From assembly GCF_007827955.1 (NCBI RefSeq), contig NZ_VITR01000027.1:1-40776 (forward strand): 40,776 nucleotides of DNA, given 5' to 3'. The translations under genes were made by a program, and so were the position numbers. This document shows, piece by piece, positions 23,016 to 32,607 of the stretch (within the stretch, counting starts at the first letter, position 1; each line of letters begins with the position of its first letter). The notes under the pieces are model-generated. The model was not told where the DNA came from and ran no database searches. It saw nothing but the letters and a program-made list of their open reading frames with translations. The DNA is from Nitrospirillum pindoramense (GTDB taxonomy: Bacteria; Pseudomonadota; Alphaproteobacteria; Azospirillales; Azospirillaceae).

Positions 23016-23666
23016 TCAGTCGCGTTCCTTGCGGCGGCTGGGATCCCGGAAATAGAACTGGCTGTCGTCCAGGCTGACACCCGCCTGGGGATCCAGCAGC
23101 GCCACCTCTGTGGTCGCGCCTTGAGCGTCCAGCACCCGCCACCGCTTCAGGGTGAAGGGTTGTTCCTGGAACATCAAGGTCAGGCGGCCCAGGCCGGGGT
23201 CCTTGGTTTGGACCAGCGTCACCTCCAGCACCCCGGCGCTGTCGTCCATGGACGTGACCGTGACGTCGCCGGACAGGTGCAGGTCGGGCCGCAGGATGAA
23301 GTCGGCCATGGTGCTGCCGATGGGCGCGTTGGACTGTTCCTTCGCCTCCGCATCCCAGAAATAGACAAAGTGGCCGTCGGCCACGATGAAGTTCTTGTTG
23401 GGCGGGTCGTAGTCGATCCGCATCTTGCCCGGACGCTTCAGCTGAAAGGTGCCACGCACCAGGCTGCCGTCCGGGTTGATCTGCTGAAACTGTGATTTCA
23501 GCGTCTGGATGCCGTTCAGGTAGGTTTCCACCTGCGTCAGCTTGGCCTTGTCCTGGTCGGTGAACTGTGTGGACGGCTTGGCGGCGGCCGTACCGGACCA
23601 CGCCACGGGGGCGAGCGCGACCAGAAAGGCGAGGGGCAGGGCGGCGAGGGCGGTGCGGCGGATCAT
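23016..23666 (-). CDS. lolA: Outer-membrane lipoprotein carrier protein LolA
   Basis: LolA shuttles lipoproteins across the periplasm from LolCDE to the outer membrane. The 216-residue precursor has a signal peptide (MIRRTALAALPLAFLVALAP, cleavage near AAA-KPS, about residue 29). The incomplete-barrel domain shows typical segments: TLKSQFQQINPDGSLVRG, GTFQLKRPGKMRIDYDPP and FIVADGHFVYFWD. Its position immediately downstream of ftsK, on the same strand, is a common alphaproteobacterial arrangement. A strong palindrome separates the two genes. No LolB is seen, as expected for alphaproteobacteria. Confidence 0.92.
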   Translation of the reverse strand: MIRRTALAALPLAFLVALAPVAWSGTAAAKPSTQFTDQDKAKLTQVETYLNGIQTLKSQFQQINPDGSLVRGTFQLKRPGKMRIDYDPPNKNFIVADGHFVYFWDAEAKEQSNAPIGSTMADFILRPDLHLSGDVTVTSMDDSAGVLEVTLVQTKDPGLGRLTLMFQEQPFTLKRWRVLDAQGATTEVALLDPQAGVSLDDSQFYFRDPSRRKERD

Positions 23667-23749
23667 GATGCCTTCAGGATAGACCGCGCTTTAAGGCGGA
23701 ATTTGGGTGGCGATACAATCTGTTGGAAAATCGACCGCGAAAGGGGAGG

Positions 23750-23772
23750 GGGCGTACGTCTGACGTACGCCC
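23750..23772. other. Perfect 10-bp-stem palindrome between ftsK and lolA
   Basis: GGGCGTACGT-CTG-ACGTACGCCC is a perfect inverted repeat 17 bp after the ftsK stop. On the ftsK strand only CCTCCCCTTT follows, so the U-tract is poor; it may be a Rho-type stop site, processing site or protein-binding site. Confidence 0.6.
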
Positions 23773-23789
23773 GCTTATCGCGCTTCGCT

Positions 23790-26573
23790 CTAATTCACGC
23801 GCTCATGGTCGTCAATGTTCCGCGCCAGGACCTCGCGCTTGCCGACATGGTTGGCGCGGCTGACCACGCCCTCCTGCTCCATGCGCTCGATCAGGCGGGC
23901 GGCGCTGTTGTAGCCGATGCGCAGGTGGCGCTGGATGAAGCTGGTGCTGGCCTTGCCCTCGCGGCAGACCACCGCCACGGCTTGGTCGTAAAGGTCGTCG
24001 CCGGAGCTGGCGTTGCCGCCCCCGGCACCACCGCCCGATCCGCCATCCTCATCGAAGGGGCTGGCGTCGTCTTCCTCCGTCACCGCGTCGACGTAGTTGG
24101 GCTCACCCTGGGCCTTCAGGAACTTCACCACGTCCTCCACCTCCTGGTCGCGGACGAAGGGACCGTGGACGCGGGTGATGCGGCCGCCGCCGGCCATGTA
24201 GAGCATGTCGCCCTGGCCCAGCAGCTGTTCGGCGCCCTGTTCGCCCAGGATGGTGCGGCTGTCGATCTTGGAGGTGACCTGGAAGCTGATGCGGGTGGGG
24301 AAGTTGGCCTTGATGGTGCCGGTGATGACGTCCACCGAGGGGCGCTGCGTCGCCATGATGATGTGGATGCCGGCGGCGCGGGCCATCTGGGCCAGGCGCT
24401 GGATGGCGGCCTCGATGTCCTTGCCGGCCACCAGCATCAGGTCCGCCATCTCGTCGACGATGACGACGATGTAGGGCAGTTCCGTCAGGTCGATGGGCTG
24501 GTCCTCGAACACCGGCTTGCCGGTGTCGGGGTCGAAGCCCGTCTGGATGCGGCGGGTCAGCGTCTCGCCGTTCTGGCGCGCCTCGCGCAGGCGCATGTTG
24601 TAGCCGTCGATGTTGCGCACGCCCAGCTTGGACATGGCGCGGTAGCGGTCCTCCATCTCCCGCACCGTCCACTTCAGGGCCACCACCGCCTTCTTGGGGT
24701 CGGTCACCACCGGCGCCAGCAGGTGGGGAATGCCCTCATAGATGGACAGTTCCAGCATCTTGGGATCGACCATGATGAAGCGGCACTTTTCCGGCGGCAG
24801 CCGGTAGAGCAGCGACAGGATCATGGTGTTGATGGCCACCGACTTGCCCGAGCCGGTGGTGCCGGCCACCAGCAGGTGGGGCATGCGGGCCAGATCGGCG
24901 ATGACCGGCTGGCCGCCGATGTCCTTGCCCAGCACCAGGGCCAGCTTGTGCTGGCTGCGGTCGTAGGTTTCCGCCTCCAGCAATTCGCGCAGGTAGACGG
25001 TTTCCCGCTTGGCGTTGGGCAGCTCCACGCCGATGACATTGCGGCCGGGAACGACGGCCACGCGGACGGATACGGCGCTCATGGACCGGGCGATGTCGTC
25101 GGCCAGGCCGATGACGCGGGACGACTTGGTGCCCGGCGCCGGTTCCAGTTCATAGAGGGTGACGACAGGGCCGGGGTGGACCTTGCCGATCTCCCCCTTC
25201 ACGCCGAAATCGTCCAGCACGCCTTCCAGCAGCTGGGCGTTCTGGCGCAGGCCGTCCTCATTCACGCCGGGGCTGCGCACCGACAGGTCGGGCAGTTGCA
25301 GCAGGTCGACCGGCGGCAGCTCGTATTCGCTGGGCCCATCGGGTTCCAGGTCCAGGCTGGGCTGCACCGGCGCCGGCGCCTTGCGCGCGATTTCCACCGG
25401 CTTGGCCTTGGGCGGCACCACGGTGGCCAGGGGGCGGCGGGGTGCCGCCTCGCCATCCACATCCAGTTCGCCGTCGCGGGGCGGCTCACGATCGCCGGCG
25501 GGGCGGTCCATGCCGGGGCCGGGACGATCGAGCGTCGGGATGGACAGGCTGGGTTCGCGCCGCAGGCCGTCGCCGAAGCCCGGCTCACGCCGCGAAGGGG
25601 GGGCCGCCCGTTTCGGTGTCGCCAAGCCCTTCAACGTGCCGGCCAGACCGCCCTTGAGGCCATCGGCCAGGCCGCTCAAGCCCCCAATGCTACCGCCAAG
25701 GGCGGAGCCGGCGGCGGCGCGCAGACGGCCGGCGAGACCGCTGGCGGGCGTGGCCGTTTCCTCCGCATAGTCCTCATACGCCTCATCCTCCGGCTCGTAC
25801 GCCGGTCCGGGGGCCGGCCGGGAAGCCGATCGGGCCGGCTCCGGCGCGCGGCGGACGGAGGCGGGCTTGGGGCCGACGGCGGGCCGCCATTGGCCCAACC
25901 GGCGCAGGAAGCCGTAGGCGGCGCCCACCGCGGCGAAGGCCTGGTAGAAGGGCACGCCCAAGGCCACGACGATCAGCGCGACGGTGGCCAGCGCCATGAC
26001 CAGGCCCAGCAGCACCGGACTGCTCCACCCCACATGGCTGAGGATGAAATGGTCGATCAGGGTGACGATGACGCGGCCGGCGTTGCCGCCGGCGCCGCCG
26101 CCGAAAGGCGCGGAGATGCCGCCCAGGGAAACACCGGCCAAGGTGATGGCGAACAGCCCGGCGGCGATGCGGCCGGCCCAGAAGCTGGGCGGGTCGTGGC
26201 GCAGGATGCGCACGCCCCAGCCGGCGACGATGACCGCCAGCAGGTAGGCCGCCAGGCCGAAGCACTGCACCAGCACGTCGGCGGTGTAGGATCCGAAGGC
26301 GCCGGCCAGGTTGTGCACGGCGGTGTGCGGCCCGGCCGTGTTCCAGGACGGGTCGTTGGGGTCGTAGCTGAACAGGATGGCGGCCAGCGCCAACGCCAGC
26401 AGCACGACGCACAGGCCGCCCATCTCGGTCGCGCGGCGCATCAGGAACTGCGACGCGCCCTCGGGCAGCAGGCTGCCGCGGCGGCGCTTGCCCGGGCCCG
26501 TGGGCGCGGGACCGGGGGACAGGGGGTCGCGGTTGCCCCGGGAACCGGGGGGAGAGGCAAGGCGGGTCGTCAT
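23790..26573 (-). CDS. ftsK: DNA translocase FtsK
   Basis: FtsK is the septal, membrane-anchored hexameric motor that pumps chromosome ends apart and activates XerCD at dif. The 927-residue protein shows all parts. N-terminal membrane segments begin at [16 protein letters not shown] and end around residue 220. A Pro/Arg-rich linker (about 230-420) follows. The alpha/beta motor has Walker A GTTGSGKS at 571-578, Walker [12 protein letters not shown], and an [20 protein letters not shown] segment. The C-terminal winged-helix gamma domain (about 862-925, [16 protein letters not shown]) reads polar KOPS-type sequences. The linker is short compared with E. coli. It lies upstream of lolA and downstream of an aminotransferase, all on the minus strand. 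Confidence 0.96.
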   Translation of the reverse strand: MTTRLASPPGSRGNRDPLSPGPAPTGPGKRRRGSLLPEGASQFLMRRATEMGGLCVVLLALALAAILFSYDPNDPSWNTAGPHTAVHNLAGAFGSYTADVLVQCFGLAAYLLAVIVAGWGVRILRHDPPSFWAGRIAAGLFAITLAGVSLGGISAPFGGGAGGNAGRVIVTLIDHFILSHVGWSSPVLLGLVMALATVALIVVALGVPFYQAFAAVGAAYGFLRRLGQWRPAVGPKPASVRRAPEPARSASRPAPGPAYEPEDEAYEDYAEETATPASGLAGRLRAAAGSALGGSIGGLSGLADGLKGGLAGTLKGLATPKRAAPPSRREPGFGDGLRREPSLSIPTLDRPGPGMDRPAGDREPPRDGELDVDGEAAPRRPLATVVPPKAKPVEIARKAPAPVQPSLDLEPDGPSEYELPPVDLLQLPDLSVRSPGVNEDGLRQNAQLLEGVLDDFGVKGEIGKVHPGPVVTLYELEPAPGTKSSRVIGLADDIARSMSAVSVRVAVVPGRNVIGVELPNAKRETVYLRELLEAETYDRSQHKLALVLGKDIGGQPVIADLARMPHLLVAGTTGSGKSVAINTMILSLLYRLPPEKCRFIMVDPKMLELSIYEGIPHLLAPVVTDPKKAVVALKWTVREMEDRYRAMSKLGVRNIDGYNMRLREARQNGETLTRRIQTGFDPDTGKPVFEDQPIDLTELPYIVVIVDEMADLMLVAGKDIEAAIQRLAQMARAAGIHIIMATQRPSVDVITGTIKANFPTRISFQVTSKIDSRTILGEQGAEQLLGQGDMLYMAGGGRITRVHGPFVRDQEVEDVVKFLKAQGEPNYVDAVTEEDDASPFDEDGGSGGGAGGGNASSGDDLYDQAVAVVCREGKASTSFIQRHLRIGYNSAARLIERMEQEGVVSRANHVGKREVLARNIDDHERVN

Positions 26574-26735
26574 GGGCCGTCGCTCGTTCCTGAAAACTTA
26601 CGGGCGTGGGTAAATATCGGAATCGGTGCCTTGGCCGGTTGGGGGGCCGGTGAGGGCGGTGGGCCGGTTCCAGGGAGTAAACACGGTATCAGGCAACTTT
26701 ATGTCAGGCCGAAAACCGGGTGTGCCCGGTGCGGG

Positions 26736-27986
26736 TCATCCCAGCACGCGGGCAATGGTCTCACAGGCGCGGGCCACGGTTTCGGTGTCATGCACCAGGG
26801 CCACGCGGATATAGGAGTGGCCGGCGTTGCTGCCGTCCGGTTCCGACCGGGTGAAATAGGCGCCGGGCAGGACGCGCAATCCCGCCTCCCCCCACAGCCT
26901 GCGGGTGGCGGCTTCACCGTCGCCCACGTCCAGCCACAGGAAGAAGCCGCCGGCCGGGCGGTAAAAGCCATAGCGGCCAGCCAGCGCCGCTTCCGCCGCG
27001 TCGATCTTCTGCCGGTAGAGGCGCCGGTTCTCCTCCACATGGGCGTCGTCGTTCCACAGCGCGGCGGCGGCGGCCTGGGCGGGCAGGGCGTTGCCGGCCA
27101 GGGCATAGCTGCGCAGGCGTGTGAAAGCCTGGATCAGCGCCGGATCGCCCGCGATGAAGCCGGAGCGCAAGCCGGCGGCGCTGGACCGCTTGGACAGGGA
27201 GTTGAAGACCAGGAGGTTGGCAGTTCCCTGGCCCGCGTGCCCCTGCCCCGCCCCCTCGTGCTCCAAGGCCAGCGCGGCCTCGAACCCGCCCGGCGGCGGG
27301 GCCTTGTCCCAGATTTCGGCGTAGCATTCGTCCAGCGCCAGGACGAAGCCGTAGGCGCGGGCCAGGGTGATGGCCTTTTTCAGGTACGCCAGGTCCGCCA
27401 CCGCCCCTTGCGGGTTGGAGGGCGTGCACAGGTACATGAGGGCGGTGCGGGCCAGCAGGTCGGGCGCCAGCGCGTCCAGGTCGGGCAGGAAACCGGTCTG
27501 CCGGGTGGCCGGCATGAACACCGGTTCCGCCCCCGCCAGGGCGGCGGCCCCCTCGTACACGGCGTAGAAGGGATTGGGGATCAGCACGGCCGGCTGGCGG
27601 CCATCCTTGAGCTGCGGCGTGGCAAGCAGCGCCACCTGGAACAGGGCCTCCCGCGTGCCGGTGGCGGGCAGGATGCCCTTGTCCACGTCCACGAAGCCGG
27701 CGGGCAGGCCATAGCGGCGGCAGAGCCAGCCATGGATGGCGGCGCGGAAGGGGGCGGTGCCGATGGTGGGCGGATACTTGCCCCAATCCGCCAGGGGCGC
27801 GCTGGCCAGCGCCTGGGCCAACAGGGCCGGCGGCTCATGCTGCGGTTCCCCGATGGACAGCATCAGGGGGGCGATATTGCTGCGCGGCGTCACGTCGGCC
27901 AGCAGCGCCGCCAGGCGGGTGAACGGATAATCCGAAAGTCCGCTCAAACGGCCGTTCAAGGACGGGCCCACGATGGGACTCGTCAT
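26736..27986 (-). CDS. PLP-dependent aminotransferase (class I/II, DapC-like)
   Basis: This fold-type I aminotransferase of 416 residues has YPFTRLAALLADV at the start, IGEPQHEPP, the cofactor-contact PNPFYAVYEG, CTPSNPQGA, LDECYAEIW and the Schiff-base Lys266 in SLSKRSSAAGLRSGF. The pattern is closest to the group annotated as succinyldiaminopimelate or aspartate-like aminotransferases; exact substrate is not certain. The start is uncertain: ATG at 27986 gives family-like length, but in-frame Mets at 28019, 28031 and 28040 exist with no clear ribosome site. It lies downstream of a PII gene on the same strand, resembling the glnZ-aat neighbourhood of Azospirillum, which would tie its expression to nitrogen status. 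Confidence 0.88.
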   Translation of the reverse strand: MTSPIVGPSLNGRLSGLSDYPFTRLAALLADVTPRSNIAPLMLSIGEPQHEPPALLAQALASAPLADWGKYPPTIGTAPFRAAIHGWLCRRYGLPAGFVDVDKGILPATGTREALFQVALLATPQLKDGRQPAVLIPNPFYAVYEGAAALAGAEPVFMPATRQTGFLPDLDALAPDLLARTALMYLCTPSNPQGAVADLAYLKKAITLARAYGFVLALDECYAEIWDKAPPPGGFEAALALEHEGAGQGHAGQGTANLLVFNSLSKRSSAAGLRSGFIAGDPALIQAFTRLRSYALAGNALPAQAAAAALWNDDAHVEENRRLYRQKIDAAEAALAGRYGFYRPAGGFFLWLDVGDGEAATRRLWGEAGLRVLPGAYFTRSEPDGSNAGHSYIRVALVHDTETVARACETIARVLG

Positions 27987-28205
27987 GACGGGAACCCGGG
28001 TATCGGCCGTCAGCTGCATGGGAAAAATCATATCCGGCATATCGGGAAAGACGGCCCCGATATTAGCGGTCGGCGGTGGCCCCCACAAGGCCCACGGCGT
28101 CCGGGCCGCCCTGCCCTGACCCGCAAAACCGCCTTAGAATCCGTGGATTTGCCCCTAAATGCTTAGAAACCCGATGAAAAGCTCACCTCCGCCTATGCCA
28201 TAAGG

Positions 28206-28553
<348 letters not shown>

Positions 28554-28563
28554 TCAAAGGCCC

Positions 28564-28581
28564 GGAACCCCGAAGGGTCCC
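28564..28581 (-). promoter_or_regulatory. C(UUCG)G tetraloop hairpin in the glnK leader
   Basis: On the glnK strand, GGGACCC-TTCG-GGGTTCC forms a 7-bp stem (one G-U pair) closed by a cUUCGg tetraloop, 19 nt before the start codon and just upstream of the ribosome site. It could be a 5' stabiliser, a processed leader end or a translation modulator. Confidence 0.55.
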
Positions 28582-28663
28582 TTTTGGGGGAAGCCCCATG
28601 CGCCGGGGCGCCACCCACCGCCGGGGCGCGCCGGTTGGCGGGGCCTGTTGGGCCGTCCGGTCT

Positions 28664-28678
28664 TCAAGAAGCGTGCCG
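28664..28678 (-). promoter_or_regulatory. Degenerate sigma-54-like promoter upstream of glnK
   Basis: On the minus strand CGGCACG-CTTC-TTGA resembles the sigma-54 consensus TGGCACG-N4-TTGC, with the -24 GG intact but the -12 GC changed to GA. It lies about 120 bp before glnK. PII genes of this kind are often NtrC/RpoN-controlled, but no NtrC sites were recognised. Confidence 0.3.
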
Positions 28679-28968
28679 CGTTCACAGAATTGTCGTCGCT
28701 TATCCGAAAGAGCGGGCGGAGAAAGGGGCCCGGCATGGGCTGCGCAGGCGCGATGCGGGGGCGGAACCGCCCCGTTTGCGCGCAGCGGATGCCGATAAAT
28801 TATGCCGCGCCCGGAGGCGGGCCGGCAAAGCGCAGGCAATTGCATAAATTTTAGGCGCATCAGGCCCGGGGAACGATCATATGCACGGTACTGGACAAGT
28901 GACCGCGCCACCGCGATCTATAGGGGCTGAGCCCCATCCCCCTTTGCCCCGTTGCCAAGGCGCCGCCG

Positions 28969-30219
28969 ATGTCCACCGAACCCCCCCTCCCCACCGCCGA
29001 AACCGATATGGTCGCGGACGTCGCCATCGTGGGCGGCGGCCTGGCCGGCCTGTCGCTGGCGGCAGCCCTGGGCACGGCCGGGGTGCGCACCATCTGCATC
29101 GACCGCGACAGCCCCGCCCATCAGCTGGAGGCGACCTTCGACGGGCGCACCACCGCCATTTCCCATGGCAGCATGAAGATCCTGGAGGGGGCGGGGGTCT
29201 GGGGCCACCTGAACGGCGACGCCGGCCCCATCCTGGAAATCCGTGTCACCGACCAGAACCGGCCGACCTTCCTGCATTATGACCACCGCGAGGTGGGCGA
29301 CCAGCCCTTCGGCTACATCGTCGAGAACGTGGTGCTGCGCCGCGCCCAGTTCGCCCGCCTGGCGGAGTTGCCGTCCGTCACCCATCTGGCCCCGGTGGAG
29401 GTCGCGTCGCTGGACCGGGGCCCGGCCATGGCAACCATCACCCTGGCCGACGGCCGCCGCGTCCGCGCCCGCCTAGTGGTGGGCGCCGATGGCCGGGGCA
29501 GCCTGTGCCGCAAGGACGCCGGCATCGGCCTGGTGGGCGGCAGCTATGACCAGACGGCCATCGTGGTGACGGTGGAACATGAGTTCCCCCACCGCGGCGT
29601 GGCGGTGGAGCTGTTCCTGCCCAGCGGGCCCTTCGCCATGCTGCCGCTGACCGGCAACCGCACCTCCATCGTCTGGTCGGACAAGAGTGCGGCCGTGCCC
29701 CATTACATGGGCCTGGACGACGCGGCCTTCACCGCCGAGCTTCAGGCCCGCATCGGCGATTGGCTGGGCGCCGTGCGCCCCATTGGCGGCCGCTACAGCT
29801 TCCCTCTATCGTGGCAGCACGCCGAGCGCTATGTCGACCGCCGGCTGGCGCTGATCAGCGAGACCATCCACGCCATGCACCCCATCGCCGGGCAGGGGCT
29901 GAACATGGGCCTGCGCGACCTGGCGGCCCTGGCGGAGGTCATCGTCGACGCCTGGCGCCTGGGCCTGGACGTGGGCGGCACCGCGACGCTGGAGCGCTAC
30001 CAGCGCTGGCGCCGGTTCGACAACGTCAGCCTGCTGGGCGTGACCGACGGCCTGACCCGCCTGTTCTCCAACGACATCGCCCCGCTGAAGCTGGCGCGCG
30101 GCCTGGGCCTGGCGGCGGTGAACGCCCCGCCCCTGCTGCCGCTGAAAAAGCTGTTCATGCGCCATGCCATGGGCGTCGTGGGCGAACTGCCGCGCCTGGT
30201 GCGCGGCGAGCCCCTCTAA
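28969..30219 (+). CDS. FAD-dependent UbiH/UbiF/VisC family hydroxylase
   Basis: This 416-residue flavoprotein belongs to the aromatic-ring hydroxylases of ubiquinone synthesis. The dinucleotide motif GGGLAGLSLAAAL is near residues 24-36, the FAD/NADPH contact VGADGRGSLCR near 166-176, and HAMHPIAGQGLNMGLRDL, the UbiH/COQ6 signature, near 299-316. Which ring position it hydroxylates cannot be read; alphaproteobacteria often use one UbiL-like enzyme for several positions. ATG at 28969 has an AAGG ribosome site 8 nt upstream. It ends 22 bp before kynA within a 10-bp tandem duplication and may be co-transcribed with kynA, although the pathways differ. Confidence 0.9.
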   Translation: MSTEPPLPTAETDMVADVAIVGGGLAGLSLAAALGTAGVRTICIDRDSPAHQLEATFDGRTTAISHGSMKILEGAGVWGHLNGDAGPILEIRVTDQNRPTFLHYDHREVGDQPFGYIVENVVLRRAQFARLAELPSVTHLAPVEVASLDRGPAMATITLADGRRVRARLVVGADGRGSLCRKDAGIGLVGGSYDQTAIVVTVEHEFPHRGVAVELFLPSGPFAMLPLTGNRTSIVWSDKSAAVPHYMGLDDAAFTAELQARIGDWLGAVRPIGGRYSFPLSWQHAERYVDRRLALISETIHAMHPIAGQGLNMGLRDLAALAEVIVDAWRLGLDVGGTATLERYQRWRRFDNVSLLGVTDGLTRLFSNDIAPLKLARGLGLAAVNAPPLLPLKKLFMRHAMGVVGELPRLVRGEPL

Positions 30220-30235
30220 GAAGACCTAAGAAGAC
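30216..30235. repeat. Tandem 2 x 10-bp duplication at the hydroxylase stop codon
   Basis: CTAAGAAGAC is present twice in tandem without mismatch; the first copy contains the TAA stop codon. The array fills the short gap to kynA and its AAGAAGA purine runs are the nearest candidates for the kynA ribosome site. Confidence 0.8.
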
Positions 30236-30241
30236 GCCGCC

Positions 30242-31087
30242 ATGACGCAGGAAAAGAACACCGGTGCCGTCGACCTGTCGGGCGAGGGCATCCACCAGCG
30301 GCCCGACCTCAGCTATGGCGCCTATCTGGGCCTGGACCAACTGCTGTCCGCCCAGCATCCCCGCTCGGACCAGCATGACGAGCTGCTGTTCATCGTCATC
30401 CACCAGGCGTCGGAACTGTGGATGAAGCTGAGCCTGCATGAGCTGCGCGCGGCCCTGCGCCAAATCCAGGCGGACGATCTGGGCCCGGCGCTGAAGATGA
30501 TCGCGCGCGTCAGCCGCATCCAGGCGCAACTGATCCAGTCCTGGGACGTTCTGGCCACCATGACGCCGGCGGACTACAGCCTGATCCGCCCGCATCTGGG
30601 GCAGAGCAGTGGCTTCCAGTCCTTCCAGTACCGGCAGCTGGAATTCCTGCTGGGCAACAAGAACGCCGGCATGATCACCGTGCACCAGGGCGACCCCGCC
30701 ATCTATGCCGAGCTGATGGCCGCCTACGCCCAGCCCAGCCTGTATGACGAAACCCTGCGCCTGCTGCACCGCCGGGGCTTCGCCATCCCCGCCGGCCTGC
30801 TGGAGCGCGACTGGACCCAGCCGCACCAGGCGCATCCGGCGGTGGAGGCCGCCTGGCTGGCCGTCTACCGCGACCCCCACGAGCATTGGGAGCTGTACGA
30901 CCTGGCGGAAAAGCTGGTGGATTTGGAATACCGCTTCCAGCAGTGGCGCTTCAGCCACATGAAGACGGTGGAACGCATCATCGGCTTCAAGCCCGGCACC
31001 GGCGGCACCGGCGGGGTCAGCTATCTGGTGAAGGCGCTGGACCTGAAGTTCTTCCCGGAGCTGTTCAGCGTGCGGACCTCGCTTTAG
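30242..31087 (+). CDS. kynA: Tryptophan 2,3-dioxygenase
   Basis: KynA opens the indole ring of L-tryptophan with O2, giving N-formylkynurenine, the first step of the kynurenine pathway. The 281-residue haem protein shows [18 protein letters not shown], the substrate region [34 protein letters not shown], the proximal haem ligand His239 in [14 protein letters not shown], and the C-terminal [11 protein letters not shown] loop. Length is normal for the bacterial tetramer. It is convergent with kynU, whose stop is only 7 bp away. No kynurenine formamidase (kynB) is visible in the window. Confidence 0.96.
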   Translation: MTQEKNTGAVDLSGEGIHQRPDLSYGAYLGLDQLLSAQHPRSDQHDELLFIVIHQASELWMKLSLHELRAALRQIQADDLGPALKMIARVSRIQAQLIQSWDVLATMTPADYSLIRPHLGQSSGFQSFQYRQLEFLLGNKNAGMITVHQGDPAIYAELMAAYAQPSLYDETLRLLHRRGFAIPAGLLERDWTQPHQAHPAVEAAWLAVYRDPHEHWELYDLAEKLVDLEYRFQQWRFSHMKTVERIIGFKPGTGGTGGVSYLVKALDLKFFPELFSVRTSL

Positions 31088-31094
31088 GGCTTGG

Positions 31095-32348
31095 TCACGT
31101 CACCGCCGCCCGCTCATGGAACCGCGCCTCCCGCCACAGGCCGGTCTCCATGATGTCCGCGAGATGATCCACGGCGTCCCAGATATCCACGTAGCGGATG
31201 TAAAGGGGCGCGAAGCCGAAGCGCAGGACCTCGGGCGCGCGGAAGTCGCCAATGACGCCGCGCTCGATCAGCGCCTGGACGATGGCGTAGCCCTGGTCGT
31301 GCCCCAGGCTGACCTGGCTGCCCCGCCGGGCACTGTCGCGGGGGCAGAGAACCTGGAAGCCATGCGCCCCCAGGCGCTGGTCCACCAGCTCCAGGAACAG
31401 ATCGCCCAGGCGGCGGGACTTGGCGAACAGGGCGTCGCGGTCGGCGCCGGCCATGACCTTCACCCCTTCCTCCAGCGCCGACAGGCCGATGACCGGGGGC
31501 GTGCCGCAGAGGTGGCGCAGGATGCCGGGCGCCGGCTGGTAGTCATCACCGAAGGCGAAGGGTGCCGCATGGCCCATCCAGCCGGACAGGGGCGGGTGCA
31601 GGGCGTCCTGGTGCCGGCGGGCGACGAACAGGAAGGCCGGGGCGCCAGGGCCGCCGTTCAGGTATTTGTATCCGCAGCCCACGGCCAGGTCGGCCCCGCA
31701 GCCGTTGAGGTCCACTGCCAGCGCCCCGGCGCTGTGCGACAGGTCCCACAGGGCCAGCGCCCCCACGGCGTGGGCCTTGGCCGTCAGGGCGGCCATGTCG
31801 TGCACCCGCCCCGTCTTGTAATGCACATGGGTCAGCAGCAGCAGGGCCACGTCCGGGGTCAGCGCGTCGGCCAACCCCTCCGCCGGCACGGTGCGCAGCT
31901 CGACATCGCCCAGCAGGTCGGCCAGGCCCTGCATGACATAAAGGTCGGTGGGGAAATTACCCGGTTCCGACAGGATGACGCGGCGGCCCTGGCCCGCGTT
32001 CTGGCGGCGCTGCATCGTCACGGCCCCCGCCGCCAGCTTGAACAGGTTGGCGGAGGTGGAGTCGGCGGCGATGACCTCGCCCGCGTCCGCCCCGATCAGC
32101 GGGGCGATCAGGTCGCCCACCCGGGTGGGCAGGGTGATCCAGTCGGCGCTGTTCCAACTGCGGATGAGGTCCACGCCCCATTCCCGGTCCACCACCTGGG
32201 CCAGGCGGGCGCGGGTGGCGCGGGGCAGGGCACCCAGGGAATTGCCGTCCAGGTAGATGACGCCGGGGGGCAGGTCGAAGGCGTCGCGGGACGCCGCCAC
32301 CGGGTCCCGGGCGTCCAGCGCCAGCATCGCGTCACGTGTCCAGGCCAT
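31095..32348 (-). CDS. kynU: Kynureninase
   Basis: KynU is a PLP enzyme that cleaves kynurenine to anthranilate and alanine. The 417-residue protein has YLDGNSLGALPRATRARL near the N-terminus and the Schiff-base Lys228 in GCGYKYLNGGPGAPAFLFV. WDLSHSAGALAVDLNG carries the pyridoxal-contacting Asp, and the C-terminal FGFAPLYIRYVDIWD is typical of the family. The start at 32348 is supported by GGGAGAGG 7 nt upstream; a longer frame to 32381 runs into a tandem repeat. Three perfect copies of a 17-bp unit lie directly upstream. Convergent with kynA and divergent from a penicillin acylase family gene. Confidence 0.95.
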   Translation of the reverse strand: MAWTRDAMLALDARDPVAASRDAFDLPPGVIYLDGNSLGALPRATRARLAQVVDREWGVDLIRSWNSADWITLPTRVGDLIAPLIGADAGEVIAADSTSANLFKLAAGAVTMQRRQNAGQGRRVILSEPGNFPTDLYVMQGLADLLGDVELRTVPAEGLADALTPDVALLLLTHVHYKTGRVHDMAALTAKAHAVGALALWDLSHSAGALAVDLNGCGADLAVGCGYKYLNGGPGAPAFLFVARRHQDALHPPLSGWMGHAAPFAFGDDYQPAPGILRHLCGTPPVIGLSALEEGVKVMAGADRDALFAKSRRLGDLFLELVDQRLGAHGFQVLCPRDSARRGSQVSLGHDQGYAIVQALIERGVIGDFRAPEVLRFGFAPLYIRYVDIWDAVDHLADIMETGLWREARFHERAAVT

Positions 32349-32360
32349 GGCCGGCCTCTC

Positions 32361-32411
32361 CCAACCGTTATTGATGGCCAACCGTTATTGATGGCCAACC
32401 GTTATTGATGG
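32361..32411. repeat. Perfect tandem array, 3 x 17 bp, upstream of kynU
   Basis: CCAACCGTTATTGATGG is repeated three times with no mismatch (32361-32377, 32378-32394, 32395-32411). It lies 12 bp upstream of the kynU start, ending right before the ribosome-binding site, so it is in the promoter or leader. It may be a slippage product or repeated regulator sites. Confidence 0.9.
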
Positions 32412-32607
32412 CGTACGACCATACCCATGGCGCGGCGACGGAACCAAGCCCAATCACCAACAATCCCCGCTCGCGGGGCACAGCGTTGGCATACTTGGGA
32501 TTTGTTGCCTTCAACAGACACAATGGATGAGAATGCGCCGCCGCCAAGGCGGCCGGGCCCACGGGACCTCCGCTCGAAGGAGCCTCGGCCCAAAACAAGC
32601 CTGACGC

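Noticed and set aside
23703-28166. Very long open frame (1487 codons) on the plus strand opposite lolA, ftsK and the aminotransferase
   Set aside because: It is antisense to three well-supported genes and its composition (Gly/Gln/His/Arg/Val-rich, no motifs) is the usual shadow of G/C-rich third positions.
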